Shown here piece after piece: positions 1-11,000 of a stretch of 64,000 nucleotides of DNA. This DNA is from Rhododendron vialii (taxonomy: Eukaryota; Streptophyta; Magnoliopsida; Ericales; Ericaceae): positions 9,954,501 through 10,018,500 of the forward strand of contig NC_080561.1 in the NCBI RefSeq assembly GCF_030253575.1, read 5' to 3'. A model generated the notes under the pieces. That model was not told the DNA's origin, made no database searches, and was given only the letters and a program-made list of their open reading frames with translations. Made by a program: the position numbers and the translations under genes. Positions within the stretch are counted from its first letter, which is position 1, and every line of letters starts with the position of its first letter.

Positions 1-1814
1 TTTTCAACTTCTACCAGTAGGTAAATTTCTACCATTAGAAAGGTTTGACCTACGGGAAACCTACCCATAGGTCAAGTTCTACCGGTAGGACTCATTCACC
101 TACCGATAGGAGATTGAGCTACTACAGTGTCTTTCAGCTGTTTTCCTATATCTTCCAACTCGCATTTTGAAGCTTCTCATTGACGCTAATGGGTTTGTTT
201 ATACATTCTTTCAAGTATTTTGGAGAGTATTACTCATTCCTCACTTAGAGTGGTATCCAATGGACATTATTGCACATTGAAATACGAGCGATACACTTGA
301 ACATGTCTAGAGATCCGATGAGTAGTATTGCAATCCGTTTTCTCTCGACTCGTAGAATTCTTCAGATTCCTTTAGTATATGTTTTACGGACTCCAAGTAT
401 AGAAACTAGAAGACCGGGCATCGTAGAGTCTAGTCGTGGGTTGATATGTGGTATGTGAAGGTACGGGGGTGTACTTAGAGGTACGGTGAGGACGTGTGGT
501 ATTGTGATATCCTTAAAGGGAATGGCGTGTATTAATTAATTAGTCAGAGTCTTGATATGGTTGACAGTTTGGAACGTTTTGAAATGTAATCAATGTTGTG
601 AAAGAACTGTTTGAGATGATATAATAACTGGTGTCCTCACGACTCGTCAAGTTTTCAATCCTTTTGGCACCCTCCGAGGTTCGAGTGTAGAAACTAATGG
701 ATAGAGTATTGTAGGATTATATATATGGGCTTAATATGCTATCTTTGATGCGTATGAGTAAACTAATGAAAAGGCATGAACATGTATATTTGGGGAGTTA
801 AGTAATGGTTAATTGAAATTTTGTGGTACAATCGATAGATTGATGATGAAGTTGATTATGCAGTGATGACGATTATGAAAAGGGTGAGAGGTGACCCAAT
901 TGATTATTATTATTGAGGGAATAGACTCGGGATGACCCTACGCTCGAGGGAACTAGACCCGAGGTGACCCAATTGATTATTATTATTGAGGGAATAGACT
1001 CGGGGTGACCCTATGCTTGAGGGAACTAGACCCGAGGTGACCCAATTGATTATTATTATTGAGGGAATAGACTCGGGGTGACCCTACGCTCGAGGGAACT
1101 AGACCCAAGTGATTATTATTATTAAGGAAATAGACTCGGGGTGATCCTGCGCTCGAGAGAAATAGACCCGAGGTGACCCAAGTGATTATCGATGGGAAAC
1201 ACTTGATTAAAAGAAAGGAATGGTTTTGTAATAAAGGGATTTGATGAAGATCAATGTAGACACGAGAAAGATTGTAGTATTGTACGAAGAATAATAAGAT
1301 GTTTATGAATTGATTATAGACAAATGTGGAACGATGCGAGATTATTGATGTATTTAGTTAAAGAAGCAACGGCTAGTGACATTTATGTGAAGTCTAGGAC
1401 CCTTAGACTATAGCTTGCAGCTTGTTGGTAGCCACTCGTACTATGGGCCTATCTGTCAATATTCACTCATTAATGGTGCATGATTCATCAAATTTACATA
1501 TAGTTTGAGTATAAAATTCTCTACTGGGCATGTGTTTACTCAACCTACCATTTCAGGTTCATTGCAGGTCATGGTCATGAAGTGCTTGAAGGGCATACTG
1601 GCATTATCAAGTGAAGCTATTTTGGAGAGTACTTTATATTTCTTGTAAAACAAACCACTTGTTATGAAATCCCTATTTTGAAAAGTTGTAATTGTAAGCC
1701 AGTTTGTGAATGTTTGGAAACTGTACTACATTTTTGGGTAATGTACGTGTGATTGTGAGGACTTTGTATTTCAAATGGTATTGTTAATTTATGTTAAAAA
1801 TCGAGGGCATGACA
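1..1814 (+). mobile_element. 3' part of an LTR (plus orientation), cut by the window edge
   Basis: The segment has no credible coding frame. It ends in ATCGAGGGCATGACA, a typical plant LTR 3' end (TG...CA type). The start of this LTR would lie before base 1. Bases 1 to about 380 match, in reverse complement, the block 1815-2440, including repeated CTACCGGTAGG-like palindromes, so two copies of one family face each other. A 73-bp tandem repeat lies inside. The bases after the end (CGTAC, 1815-1819) are the candidate target duplication; its partner would be outside the window. The superfamily (probably Ty3/Gypsy) is inferred from the style of the LTR ends. Confidence 0.6.
902..1190. repeat. 73-bp tandem repeat inside the LTR
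   Basis: Units start at about 902, 975, 1048, 1111 and 1184, each beginning GATTATTATTATTGAGGG and containing two half-copies of a GAGGGAA..AGAC.CG.GGTGACCC motif. The period is 73 bp except for one unit shortened to 63 bp. The shared motif inside each unit suggests an older duplication of about 35 bp. Confidence 0.85.
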
Positions 1815-2945
1815 CGTACGCTAAAGGAGTCTAAAAGATTCTACGAGTCGAGAGAACACAAATTGCAATTCTACTCATTGGATCAGTAGACATCCTCATG
1901 TGTATCGTTCGTATTTCAATGCGTAATAACGTCCATTTCTCATTTCTTAACACAACGAGTTCACTCTAGTCCGTTGGATACCACTATAAGTGAGAAACAA
2001 GTAATACTCTCTAAAACACTTGAAAGAATGTGTAAACAAACCCATTATAGTCGATGAGAAGCTTTAGAATGTGATTTGAAAGACATAGGTAAAGCAGCTT
2101 GAAGACACTGTAGCAGCTCAACCACCTATCGGTAGGTGAATGAATTCTAAGGATAGGAAAGAAGAATTTGGCACTTGACCTACTGGTAGGTAAATAGATC
2201 CTACCGGTAGAACTGCAAACAGAAGAGCCAGAAGAGCCAATATTTTGAACGAAACAACTTTGTACTTGGCCTACCGATAGGTGGATGAATACGTTTGAGC
2301 AGCTTTTGAGCTGCTGCTGTACGTTTAAGTTGGTTGAGGAAAAATTTCTTACTTGTCCTACCGGTAGAAGAAAAGTTCCTACAGGTAGGGGAAAAACGTT
2401 TTCTGGCGGTTTTGACAGAATTTTTCAAATTTCAATCTGATCTCAATAACAATCAATACAAGCTCAAAGTTGGTACACGAACATTCAAATGACATATAAA
2501 GAGAGGTAGAATTCCCTACCTCGAGTATCCAAGCCGAAATCGAAGAGATTGAGCAAGCCCTAACTTCCAGAATCCAAACCGAGCTAAATACACCGAACCG
2601 AGTTCTATCCAACGCGATGCGAGCCCTAATATGCAAGTAGAAGATGGAGTTGAGGTTGATTGTTTGGGGTTTTGAGTGATTGGGTGAGAGAGTGAGAGAG
2701 ATAGAGGGAGCCGAGAGAAAGGGAAAGAGAATTGGATGGGAGGGAGAGAGGGAGAGAGGGACTTTTTATCCCCTACGCACACACTCACCCTATATATACT
2801 AACATATACACTAATCACACTTGCACCCCCTCAACTTCCAATTCCATCACTCAAACCCCAAATCATATAACACATATTTCACATTTTTTTCAATTTCTAA
2901 TATTGATAAACCTTTGAATAATTTCTAAAAATACGGGTCTTTACA
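1815..2945 (-). mobile_element. 5' part of an LTR of the same family (minus orientation)
   Basis: Read on the minus strand, the piece starts TGTAAAGACCCGTAT at 2945, a common LTR 5' end. It runs through a TATA-like box (TATATATA, about 2791-2798), then a CT-rich leader, and then the CTACCGGTAGG palindrome region shared with 1-380. It stops abruptly at 1815, where the plus-oriented LTR begins, at the point matching plus position about 378. This looks like one family member inserted into another in opposite orientation. Open frames here (for example 2516-2818) overlap the CT-rich leader and look non-genic. Confidence 0.6.
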
Positions 2946-3014
2946 ATATATATAACTTGTTTTAGAGCTAATTACCATAGTGCTTTGTATGAATAAAATA
3001 CTTATTTCTTCGGC

Positions 3015-3212
3015 TAATGATTTTGCAACTCTCTTATTTGTTAATGCTACTCTCTTTTTTGTTTTTATTAAAGTGAATTTACTAAAACACCCTTGCACTT
3101 TATGATGCTAACTTTTTCTTACTTTCCAAATGCGAGGGTGTTTTAGTAAATTCACCATAATAAAAACAAGAGGATAAGTGACATTAACAAATAGAGGAGT
3201 AACAAAATTAGC
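3015..3212. mobile_element. MITE-like inverted repeat, about 200 bp
   Basis: The two halves pair over most of their length. The left arm contains TTGTTAATG and AGTGAATTTACTAAAACACC; the right arm contains the complements (GGTGTTTTAGTAAATTCACC, CATTAACAA). The ends read GCTAATGATTTTG and CAAAATTAGC. There is no coding potential. The class is not assigned because no target duplication is clear. Confidence 0.6.
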
Positions 3213-3227
3213 TGTCATATCTTATTT

Positions 3228-3628
3228 AGAAATGCTATCAACACAGACTGTATGTACACAGATCGTGCACATACAACTCCGTGGGGCCCATTACGGGGTC
3301 CCCCAAAACAATCCAAGCCATCCATTAGTTTTAAAATAATTTTCTAAGTTATCCTAAACAAAATTAGTTCAATCCGATACCTCTAAGTGCTTGATTCAAT
3401 CGTCTAAATGTTTCTTCCGATTTCAAAATCCAAAAGTTAAGCGAAAATTTGAATGATTACATTAAGCATTTAAAAGTATCAGATTGAGCTGATTTTGTGT
3501 GTGATGACTTAGAAAATTATTTTAAAGCTAATGGACGACTTAGGTCATTTATGGGAACCCCATGGTAGGTCCCATGGAACCGTATGTGCACAATCTGTGC
3601 ACATACTGTCTGTGTGGATAGCATTTCT
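3228..3628. mobile_element. Foldback/MITE element, about 400 bp
   Basis: The ends are inverted copies: AGAAATGCTATC at the left, GATAGCATTTCT at the right. The arms continue inward with matching blocks (ACACAGAC, GTGCACATAC, GGGGCCC or GGGACC, CCATTAG..TTTAAAATAATTTTCTAAG). The whole unit is a long imperfect palindrome with no open frame. The target duplication is uncertain. Confidence 0.65.
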
Positions 3629-4637
3629 GTATCTTGTTACTGCTTTCTTTTCCACACAGTGTTGTGCTGAGTTGCATATGTCTGTTGGGGGTTGATTTTG
3701 TTAGATCAAAGTTGTATGACAGTTAGTACATTTAACGGATATTGACTGTGAAAAGAAATTAATGGGTTATTTTTCTATTCAAGCAATGCTATATTAATGG
3801 TTGCATACCATTAAAGAGATACAGTAGTCAATTAATCTTGTTTCATTGAGATTTTTATTTTTTAAGTACTTTTTTTTATTTTACGAGACAAGTTATTCTC
3901 TCACAATATGTCATTTTTAATTTGAAAAATGAACCCTTAGCGGAACGGGGCCTGAATGTGTTACTTCACATGTGCAAATATATAATAAGGCTCCGTTCAT
4001 ATGAACTTTACTTAAATTTAACTTAAATATGATAATTTTGTCTTTATTTGAATTTTTTTGGCATTTGTTATTTTTGCGTCAAACTTTTTGTGAGTTATTG
4101 ATTAGTCTCGACGAGAGGAATCGGAGAACTATTTGTTTTTTACTTTTACCCAAATATTTTGAGAAATAACTATTTTTTAGCAAAAAATAATTCAAATGAG
4201 AACAAAATTATCAGATTTAAGATAAGTTGATAAGAAAGCAGCCTAAATACATATCTAGACATGATTGGCATTTTAAACTATGGAGTAAAATATTACTAGA
4301 ATTAAGAAAGCCACAACTTTAGTGAAGCACGGTTGAAAATTTTAATTTATTCTCAAATTCGAATAATTAAAAAGTCCCTGTGTAGACTACTACCCCTGTA
4401 ACTTGAAATTGAAATGTAGCCGTTACTAGCCATTACTCCAAATTTCCTACTTTTCTCTTTGAAAAAAGAAAAGAACCCATTGGGACCACATACAATTCAA
4501 AACGCTAAAGCGCGGTGACGATTTACAAAATCTAAGACACCATCTCGACCGTCCGTTTTCCCAATCTGGTTCACCTTCCAAAACTCTGTCAGATCTCAGA
4601 CCCCACAATTTGAAAAACAGACAAGAACCCATTTTTC
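3629..4637. other. Intergenic, repeat-derived, upstream of the kinesin gene
   Basis: No gene is seen. A block at about 3935-4250 belongs to a family also present at about 61178-61300, 63245-63290 and 63740-63980; shared words include GGAACGGGGCCTGA, GCGTCAAA.TTTTTGTGA and TCTCGACGAGAGGAAT. Its outer parts are weakly complementary, as in a non-autonomous DNA element. The minus frame at 4447-4650 is not supported by any recognisable domain. Confidence 0.4.
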
Positions 4638-4708
4638 CCAAAGATTTCAAGAACCACGGAGAGAGAGAGAGAGGTTCTAGTTCAGGATCAAGAAACTAGG
4701 AAAGAAAT

Positions 4709-4760
<52 letters not shown>

Positions 4761-4788
4761 GAGAGGTTGTAAAGATTTCAAGAACCAC

Positions 4789-4825
<37 letters not shown>

Positions 4826-5070
4826 TTCTTGTTCAGAATCCAGCTACTGGAAAGAAATTAGACACAGAGTGTGTTCTTGAATGAAGATCCACTGCAAAGA
4901 TTTTTACTGAAACCCTAGAAAAAACAACCAGCAATTTCAGGGTCTCGTCAATTGGGTATCCTCTTTCTCACTTCCTCTTTCAGGTACCTTCACTTTTACT
5001 ACTATCTCTTTTCCAATTCAAAATTTTCCAAATTTCTTGACCTTATTTGGGGGTTTTCTTATGTGTTAGA
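4638..5070 (+). promoter_or_regulatory. GA-rich leader of the kinesin gene with a probable 5'UTR intron
   Basis: The leader carries three GA runs (about 4659-4673, 4711-4766, 4791-4822). A block of about 135 bp is directly repeated: AAAGATTTCAAGAACCAC at 4640 and again at 4771, each followed by GAGA and then by GTTCTAGTTCAG or GTTCTTGTTCAG. A splice-like donor (TTTCAG|GTACCT, 4983) and acceptor (GTTAG|A, 5069) would remove 4984-5069, leaving the ATG at 5071 one base after the junction. The intron is an inference from consensus only. GAGA runs in plant leaders are often linked to BPC/GAGA-binding factors, but that is general knowledge, not evidence from this sequence. Confidence 0.45.
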
Positions 5071-8000
5071 ATGTTGAGGGACATCAAGTCCTCGCGCCGG
5101 TATTCGGGCAAGAACTCCAACGCAGAGGAATTTGAGAATGTGCCGGTAAACCCTAGGGACTCTTTGGTTGCTCAAATCACCACAGACCCAATCAGGGCCC
5201 CACTAAACACAATTCCAGAACCAAACCCTAATCCCAAATCTGTTGTAGAACAAGATTTGGGTGGTAGGAGTACTAAGATTGAAAGAACACCTACGAAGCC
5301 TAAAAGCACAATGCCCGGTCGAACTCCCGAAAAGTCGGGAGTTTCTGCGAAGAACCGGTTTGGGTGGGCCCAGAAGAATGAATCCAGTTTGTTTATGAGT
5401 GAAGCGCGTGATGAGGGGCGCAGTGATGTGACTGGCTATGCGAGCCAAGCAAGTAGAGGGGTTGGGAATGGGGGTTTTGGTAGTATGGCTACTCCCAGGT
5501 CAACAACTCGGACAGTGGGGAGACCTAATGCTACTTCAAGTTATACGGAATGCAATTCGACACAAAGCACACCAACTAAGAGTGTGTCGAAACCCCCAAA
5601 TCCGGGATATTGTCCAGCCAGTGTTTCTAGGCCTCATGTCAATGGCGGTCCTCGAGTTGGGAACTATGTCGCGATGGCCAAAGGGCTTCCGATTTCTTGT
5701 AGTTCTTCCTCTGTTGTTAATACAGTTGATGTTCCACATTTTGATCTCAAGGAAGATCCGTCGTTTTGGATGGAGCATAATGTGCAAGTAAGTTATTTAT
5801 CCTTCTTTTTTCAATCTTGTTTGGCTAAATCGCCTTATTCATTGGAGCTTATGTTGAATGTTGAATTGGTTTAGGTTTTAATACGGGTTCGCCCACTGAA
5901 TAGCATGGAGAGAAGCATGAACGGCTACCATAGGTGCTTGAAACAAGAGAGTGCTCAATGCATCACGTGGACTGGGCAGCCGGAAACTCGATTTACATTC
6001 GATCATGTCTCGTGTGAAACAGTTGACCAGGTCTAATTAGAATTAAGAAAGAAATAAAGTTCACTAATGTAGTTCCATGGTATGATACTATGTTACATGT
6101 TGTTTGAATGGTTTTAATTTTTGCAGGAAACACTTTTCAGGATGGTTGGTCTGCCAATGGTTGAGAATTGTTTGTCTGGCTATAATAGCTGTATGTTCGC
6201 CTATGGGCAGGTATTTCAAAGTTGTGGTTTTTTAATTTTCCTCAACTCCATTACTGAAGATAGACAAGGAGAAATCCATTTTTATTGCATGTATAAACAT
6301 GCTGGCAAGGATATTTGAGGACATTGCTATAATACATAGCACCCCTTAATAAGTTGTCCATTCGAGTATCACCCCCTTTACACATGCTAAACCTTTGTGT
6401 TTCAACCTGATTGGAAGAAGGAGATAAAAAAATTCCTTACCATGCTCGGATAGCATCCAAATCTTATTCATAGTTCATGGAGGAAGGGAATATATGATTT
6501 GCTGTAATACGTAGATGCTCCTATAACTTTAATTTCTTGTGTGTGTCGCAGCATGGAAAAATGGCAGTTTGTTACAAAGTGTTCTTTATAAAGTTTTCCT
6601 TATCTCATCTGTTTTCTATTTTTGATTGATTGAATGATGCTTCCCATTCTAATTATGTTGTCATGCAAACAACTTATGATTGGTCAAACAAAATTTCTAT
6701 ATAATTTGGGGAAGTCTATGGTGGTCAATAAACTTTATGAAGTTGAGCTTGAACGCTTTACGCATATTGGGCAATTAATGATCATAGACGTGTCTCCTCT
6801 CTTTTCTTTTCTTGTTTAATTTGAAACAGAATAAACTTCTTTTTTTTGATGTGGATAAGTTTAATCATGTAGACAGGAAGTGGGAAAACATTCACCATGC
6901 TCGGAGAGATTGAAGAGTTAGAACTTAAGCCGAGTCCACATCGTGGAATGACACCGCGCATATTTGAATTCTTGTTTGCAAGAATCAGAGCTGTAAGTCC
7001 AAGATCCTTTGTCTGATCTTTCCACCGCAGCTTTTGATTATGTTTGAGTATTGTAGCTGCAACTAATTTATTCTTCCCTTGAATTCTTCTACGAGCAGGA
7101 AGAGGAAAGTCGAAGAGATGAGAGATTAAAATACTACTGCAAGTGCTCTTTCTTGGAGATCTACAATGAACAAATTTGCGATCTTCTTGATCCTTCATCC
7201 ACAAACTTGCTAGTAAGATCAGTTCGTCCTTGAACTTTGGAGTCTTGGAAATGATATCGTATTGACTTTGTTCTGTTATGATTTTGCAGCTGCGTGAGGA
7301 TACGCAAAAGGGTGTTTATGTGGATAATCTCTCAGAATTTGAAGTGCAGACAGTGGGTGATATTCTTAAGCTTTTGAGTCAGGTTACAAACCTTACATTA
7401 TTATCTCGTCTGCTTTGGCTATGCTATCTCCCTCTCTTACTGTTTGTCTCTAGTTATTATACCTTATCATTAAGCCTTGACTAATTGGAAATTTGCAATA
7501 GGGTTCTTCGAATAGGAAAGTCGCTTCCACCAACATGAATAGAGAGAGTAGTCGTTCGCATAGTGTCTTTACCTGCGTAATAGAGAGTAGGTGGGAAAAG
7601 GATGCCATGTCTAACCTACGGTTCTCAAGGCTAAACCTTGTTGATCTTGCCGGCTCAGAAAGGTAATGCATTGGTCCTTCCAAAAAAAAGAAAGAAAAAC
7701 TCAAATAGTTCAGTCATGTTACGGCCACTAATGTATCATTCACTTTCACAGGCAGAAAAGTTCTGGTGCTGAAGGTGAACGTTTAAAGGAGGCTGCTAAT
7801 ATTAACAAATCACTATCTACTCTCGGGTACTACACCAGTTACTAAGTTTCTCTTACAGCTATATATTTGCTGGTTTTGATGTCCCCATCACCATCCCTTG
7901 TATGTATTTGCCACCTGCTCTTGATTCTTGATTCTGTGAGTAAATATTTTGTTTGGCAGTCATGTGATAATGGTTCTAGTGGACGTGGCGAATGGGAAGC

Positions 8001-11000
8001 CGAAACATGTTCCCTACAGAGATTCAAGGCTGACCTTTCTTCTTCAGGTGAGTTCTAAGTCCATGTCCTTTGCCTCCATCAGACTTACATGTGCTATTTG
8101 TTTTGCCGTTAACATGAGCCAATGCAGGACTCACTTGGTGGAAACTCGAAAACGATGATAATTGCCAATGTCAGCCCGTCCATCTGGTTAGTCCATTTGT
8201 TATATACCTGTTCTGCTGCTTTTGATCTTGAAGGTTTTTTTACGGAATGTTCTAACAGTTTTTGCCCTTTCCAGCTGTGCTGCTGAAACGCTGAATACTT
8301 TGAAGTTTGCTCAACGTGCAAAACTTATTCAGAACAATGTAAGCTTCTCTTTGCACGTAATGAAGTATGACATGAATAAGACACTTGTTGTTATGGATTC
8401 TGAGTCCTGACCCATGCATTTTGGCATTTGTCATGGTGAAGGCTGTTGTGAATGAAGATTCTTCGGGGGATGTCATCGCACTACAACACCAGATACGGCT
8501 CTTAAAAGTTGGTGTTGAACTACTAATATTTTAGTCATCTTCTACAAATGTCACGGTCTACTTCTCTACATTTACTAACAAGTAGCTGTTCTTAAATAGG
8601 AGGAGCTTTCTGCCCTCAAACGTCAGAATGTCTCCAGGGCTCTGTCGTTTGGTCCAAAAGACATGATAGATATAACACAAGAACATGACAGTGCCGAGAT
8701 GGATCTACAGCAAACAGACAATTGTGTTCTTAAATTGTCTACTAAACAGGTACACTTTGTTGACTATTATGCTTGAATCGGTTCCTCATAGTGCCACAGG
8801 ACGAATGACATTTTGAAAAGGGAAATAGAGATGGGCTCAAAGCTGGATTGTAAAAATTCAAGTTGTTTTTTCTTCTTTCCTTGCCTTTTTGGGTGACGAG
8901 GAACTCCACCATGGAAGGGCACAAAAGATATGGAATAAATAGTTGATTAGTCAACCTTCGTCGGCATGTACTTGTTTTTTGGTTAAGAAATGGAAGAAAT
9001 AAAATAAGTTCCATGAATATTTTAGCAGATGATATATAATGTTCTGCTAAGGCTTTCCTTTCTTATCCCTTTAGTTAAAATCATTGGAGTGCACACTTGC
9101 TGGTGCCTTGAGAAGGGAAAAAATGGCAGAAACTTCTATAAAACAACTTGAAGCTGAAATCGAGCAGCTGAATCGTCTGGTAACTTGACTTAATTTATGT
9201 CATTTATTTGTTCCTTCGCTTTTGCCTAGGGTAACTGGAGACCAGGTTATGGTGGAAAATGGAAGATTTTGTTGCCTTCGGGACTTCATTATAATTTCTA
9301 AACCATATTACCTCAGGTTCATCAAAGAGAGGAGGACACTAGGTGCACAAAAATGATGTTGAAGTTTCGAGAGGACAAAATTCAAAGAATGGAGTCAGTT
9401 GTTGGTGGCTTACTACCGGCAGATACTTATTTACTGGAAGAGAACGGTGCACTCTCTGAAGAGATTCAGCTCCTTCAAGCAAAAGTTGAGAGAAACCCAG
9501 AAGTGACTCGTTTTGCTCTGGAGAATATCAGGCTTTTAGAACAACTTAGAAGGTAGCTTTTCTCAACAAAATACTTTTGTCCACCAAAACTTCACTGTAT
9601 TTTTATTTTTCCGTTTTGGCATGCATAGGTTTCAGGATTTCTACGAAGAAGGGGAGAAGGAAATGCTACTAGCTGAAGTATCTGAACTGCGGGACCAGGT
9701 ATCTACAGAATCTAAACAGAGATTGTGTTTTTCTTTTCATTTCCACAGTTCTCTCTCATTTTTATTTTTATTTTTTTTTGTAACTTGTTGGGATTTCATC
9801 TGTTTGCAGCTGGTGTGTTTTCTTGATGGCAACTCAAAGCAACATAACCATCCAAAAGTGGACCTGCCTTATCAGGTATATTTAAAACGGTTCAGATTTC
9901 ATTTTCAAATTCGTCTTCAAAAGCAGATTTTTATTTTTCCAATCTTCACTGATTCTTCTCTTGGGAACAGGAAGCTCTACATGTCAGAAAAGAGAATGAT
10001 TCGTTCCACTTCGAGGTTGGTGAATAATATCCCAATGAACACATGTGACTTCCTTATTCTTTGGAACTCATCTCACATTTGCTCCTCACTGTTTCAGCTG
10101 AATAAGACGCTCAGCGAGTTAGAAGAGTGCAGGAATAACCTAAGCTCTTGTTTAGAGGAAAATGCAAGGCTCAGAAGGTATTTTGTCAACTTTTTTCTTG
10201 TTTTGCATCTTGAGATGTTAATAATTTTTAATACTTTTTCTCCGTCTACCCCAGAGAAATTGATGATCTGCATGCTTCACTAAGTAACCTCAAAACCGCA
10301 ACCCATGATCATGACAGCAGCGTTGAAGTCATAAAGGTACTTTTAGTAATAGAGCTTTATGTGGATAGGAAGTTAGATAGCTAATTGATTTCTAGTGATT
10401 GGAGACTCATTTGTGGAGTCAATGGGAGAAAAATATAGAAAGCAAAAGACCAACGAAAAGGGGAGAAACAAATGATGGAGGGTGTTTATGGAATGATCCT
10501 CCATTAGCCCAAGCTCTCTCATTATACATGGCGTAACCAAGAAAAACATGACAGATTTTTCTTTGTTCTTCTTTTTGTCTGTGATATGTTCATTCATCCA
10601 CGAAACTCCTCTTAATGGGTGGTAATATCATGACTTCCAGGAGCCCATATTAGAAGCTCCACCTTTGGATCAATCAATTAAGGCAGCTCAAGAAGAGAAT
10701 GGACGGAATGGACAGGCAAAGAATGAAAATCTGTTGGAACACGCAGAAGAAGTCATGAAATTACAACTGGAGGTGGATATTTTAAATATCATGCTCAAAG
10801 AAGAAAGGTCATCTCATGCGCAAGTACAGGCAAGGGAACTGTGCTTGAATAGGGATCTTGAGAAGACAAAAGAAAACATTTTGTTGATAACTAGACTATT
10901 TGAAGATGTGAAGGAAGAGCTTAAGGAAGCAAAATCTGTTATTGAAGCTCTGGAGTCTCAACAAATACTTTCGATCAATGAAATGGAGGATCTTAGGAGC

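Noticed and set aside
6782-7204. 140-aa minus-strand frame inside the kinesin gene
   Set aside because: It is the antisense shadow of motor exons 4 and 5 and an intron.
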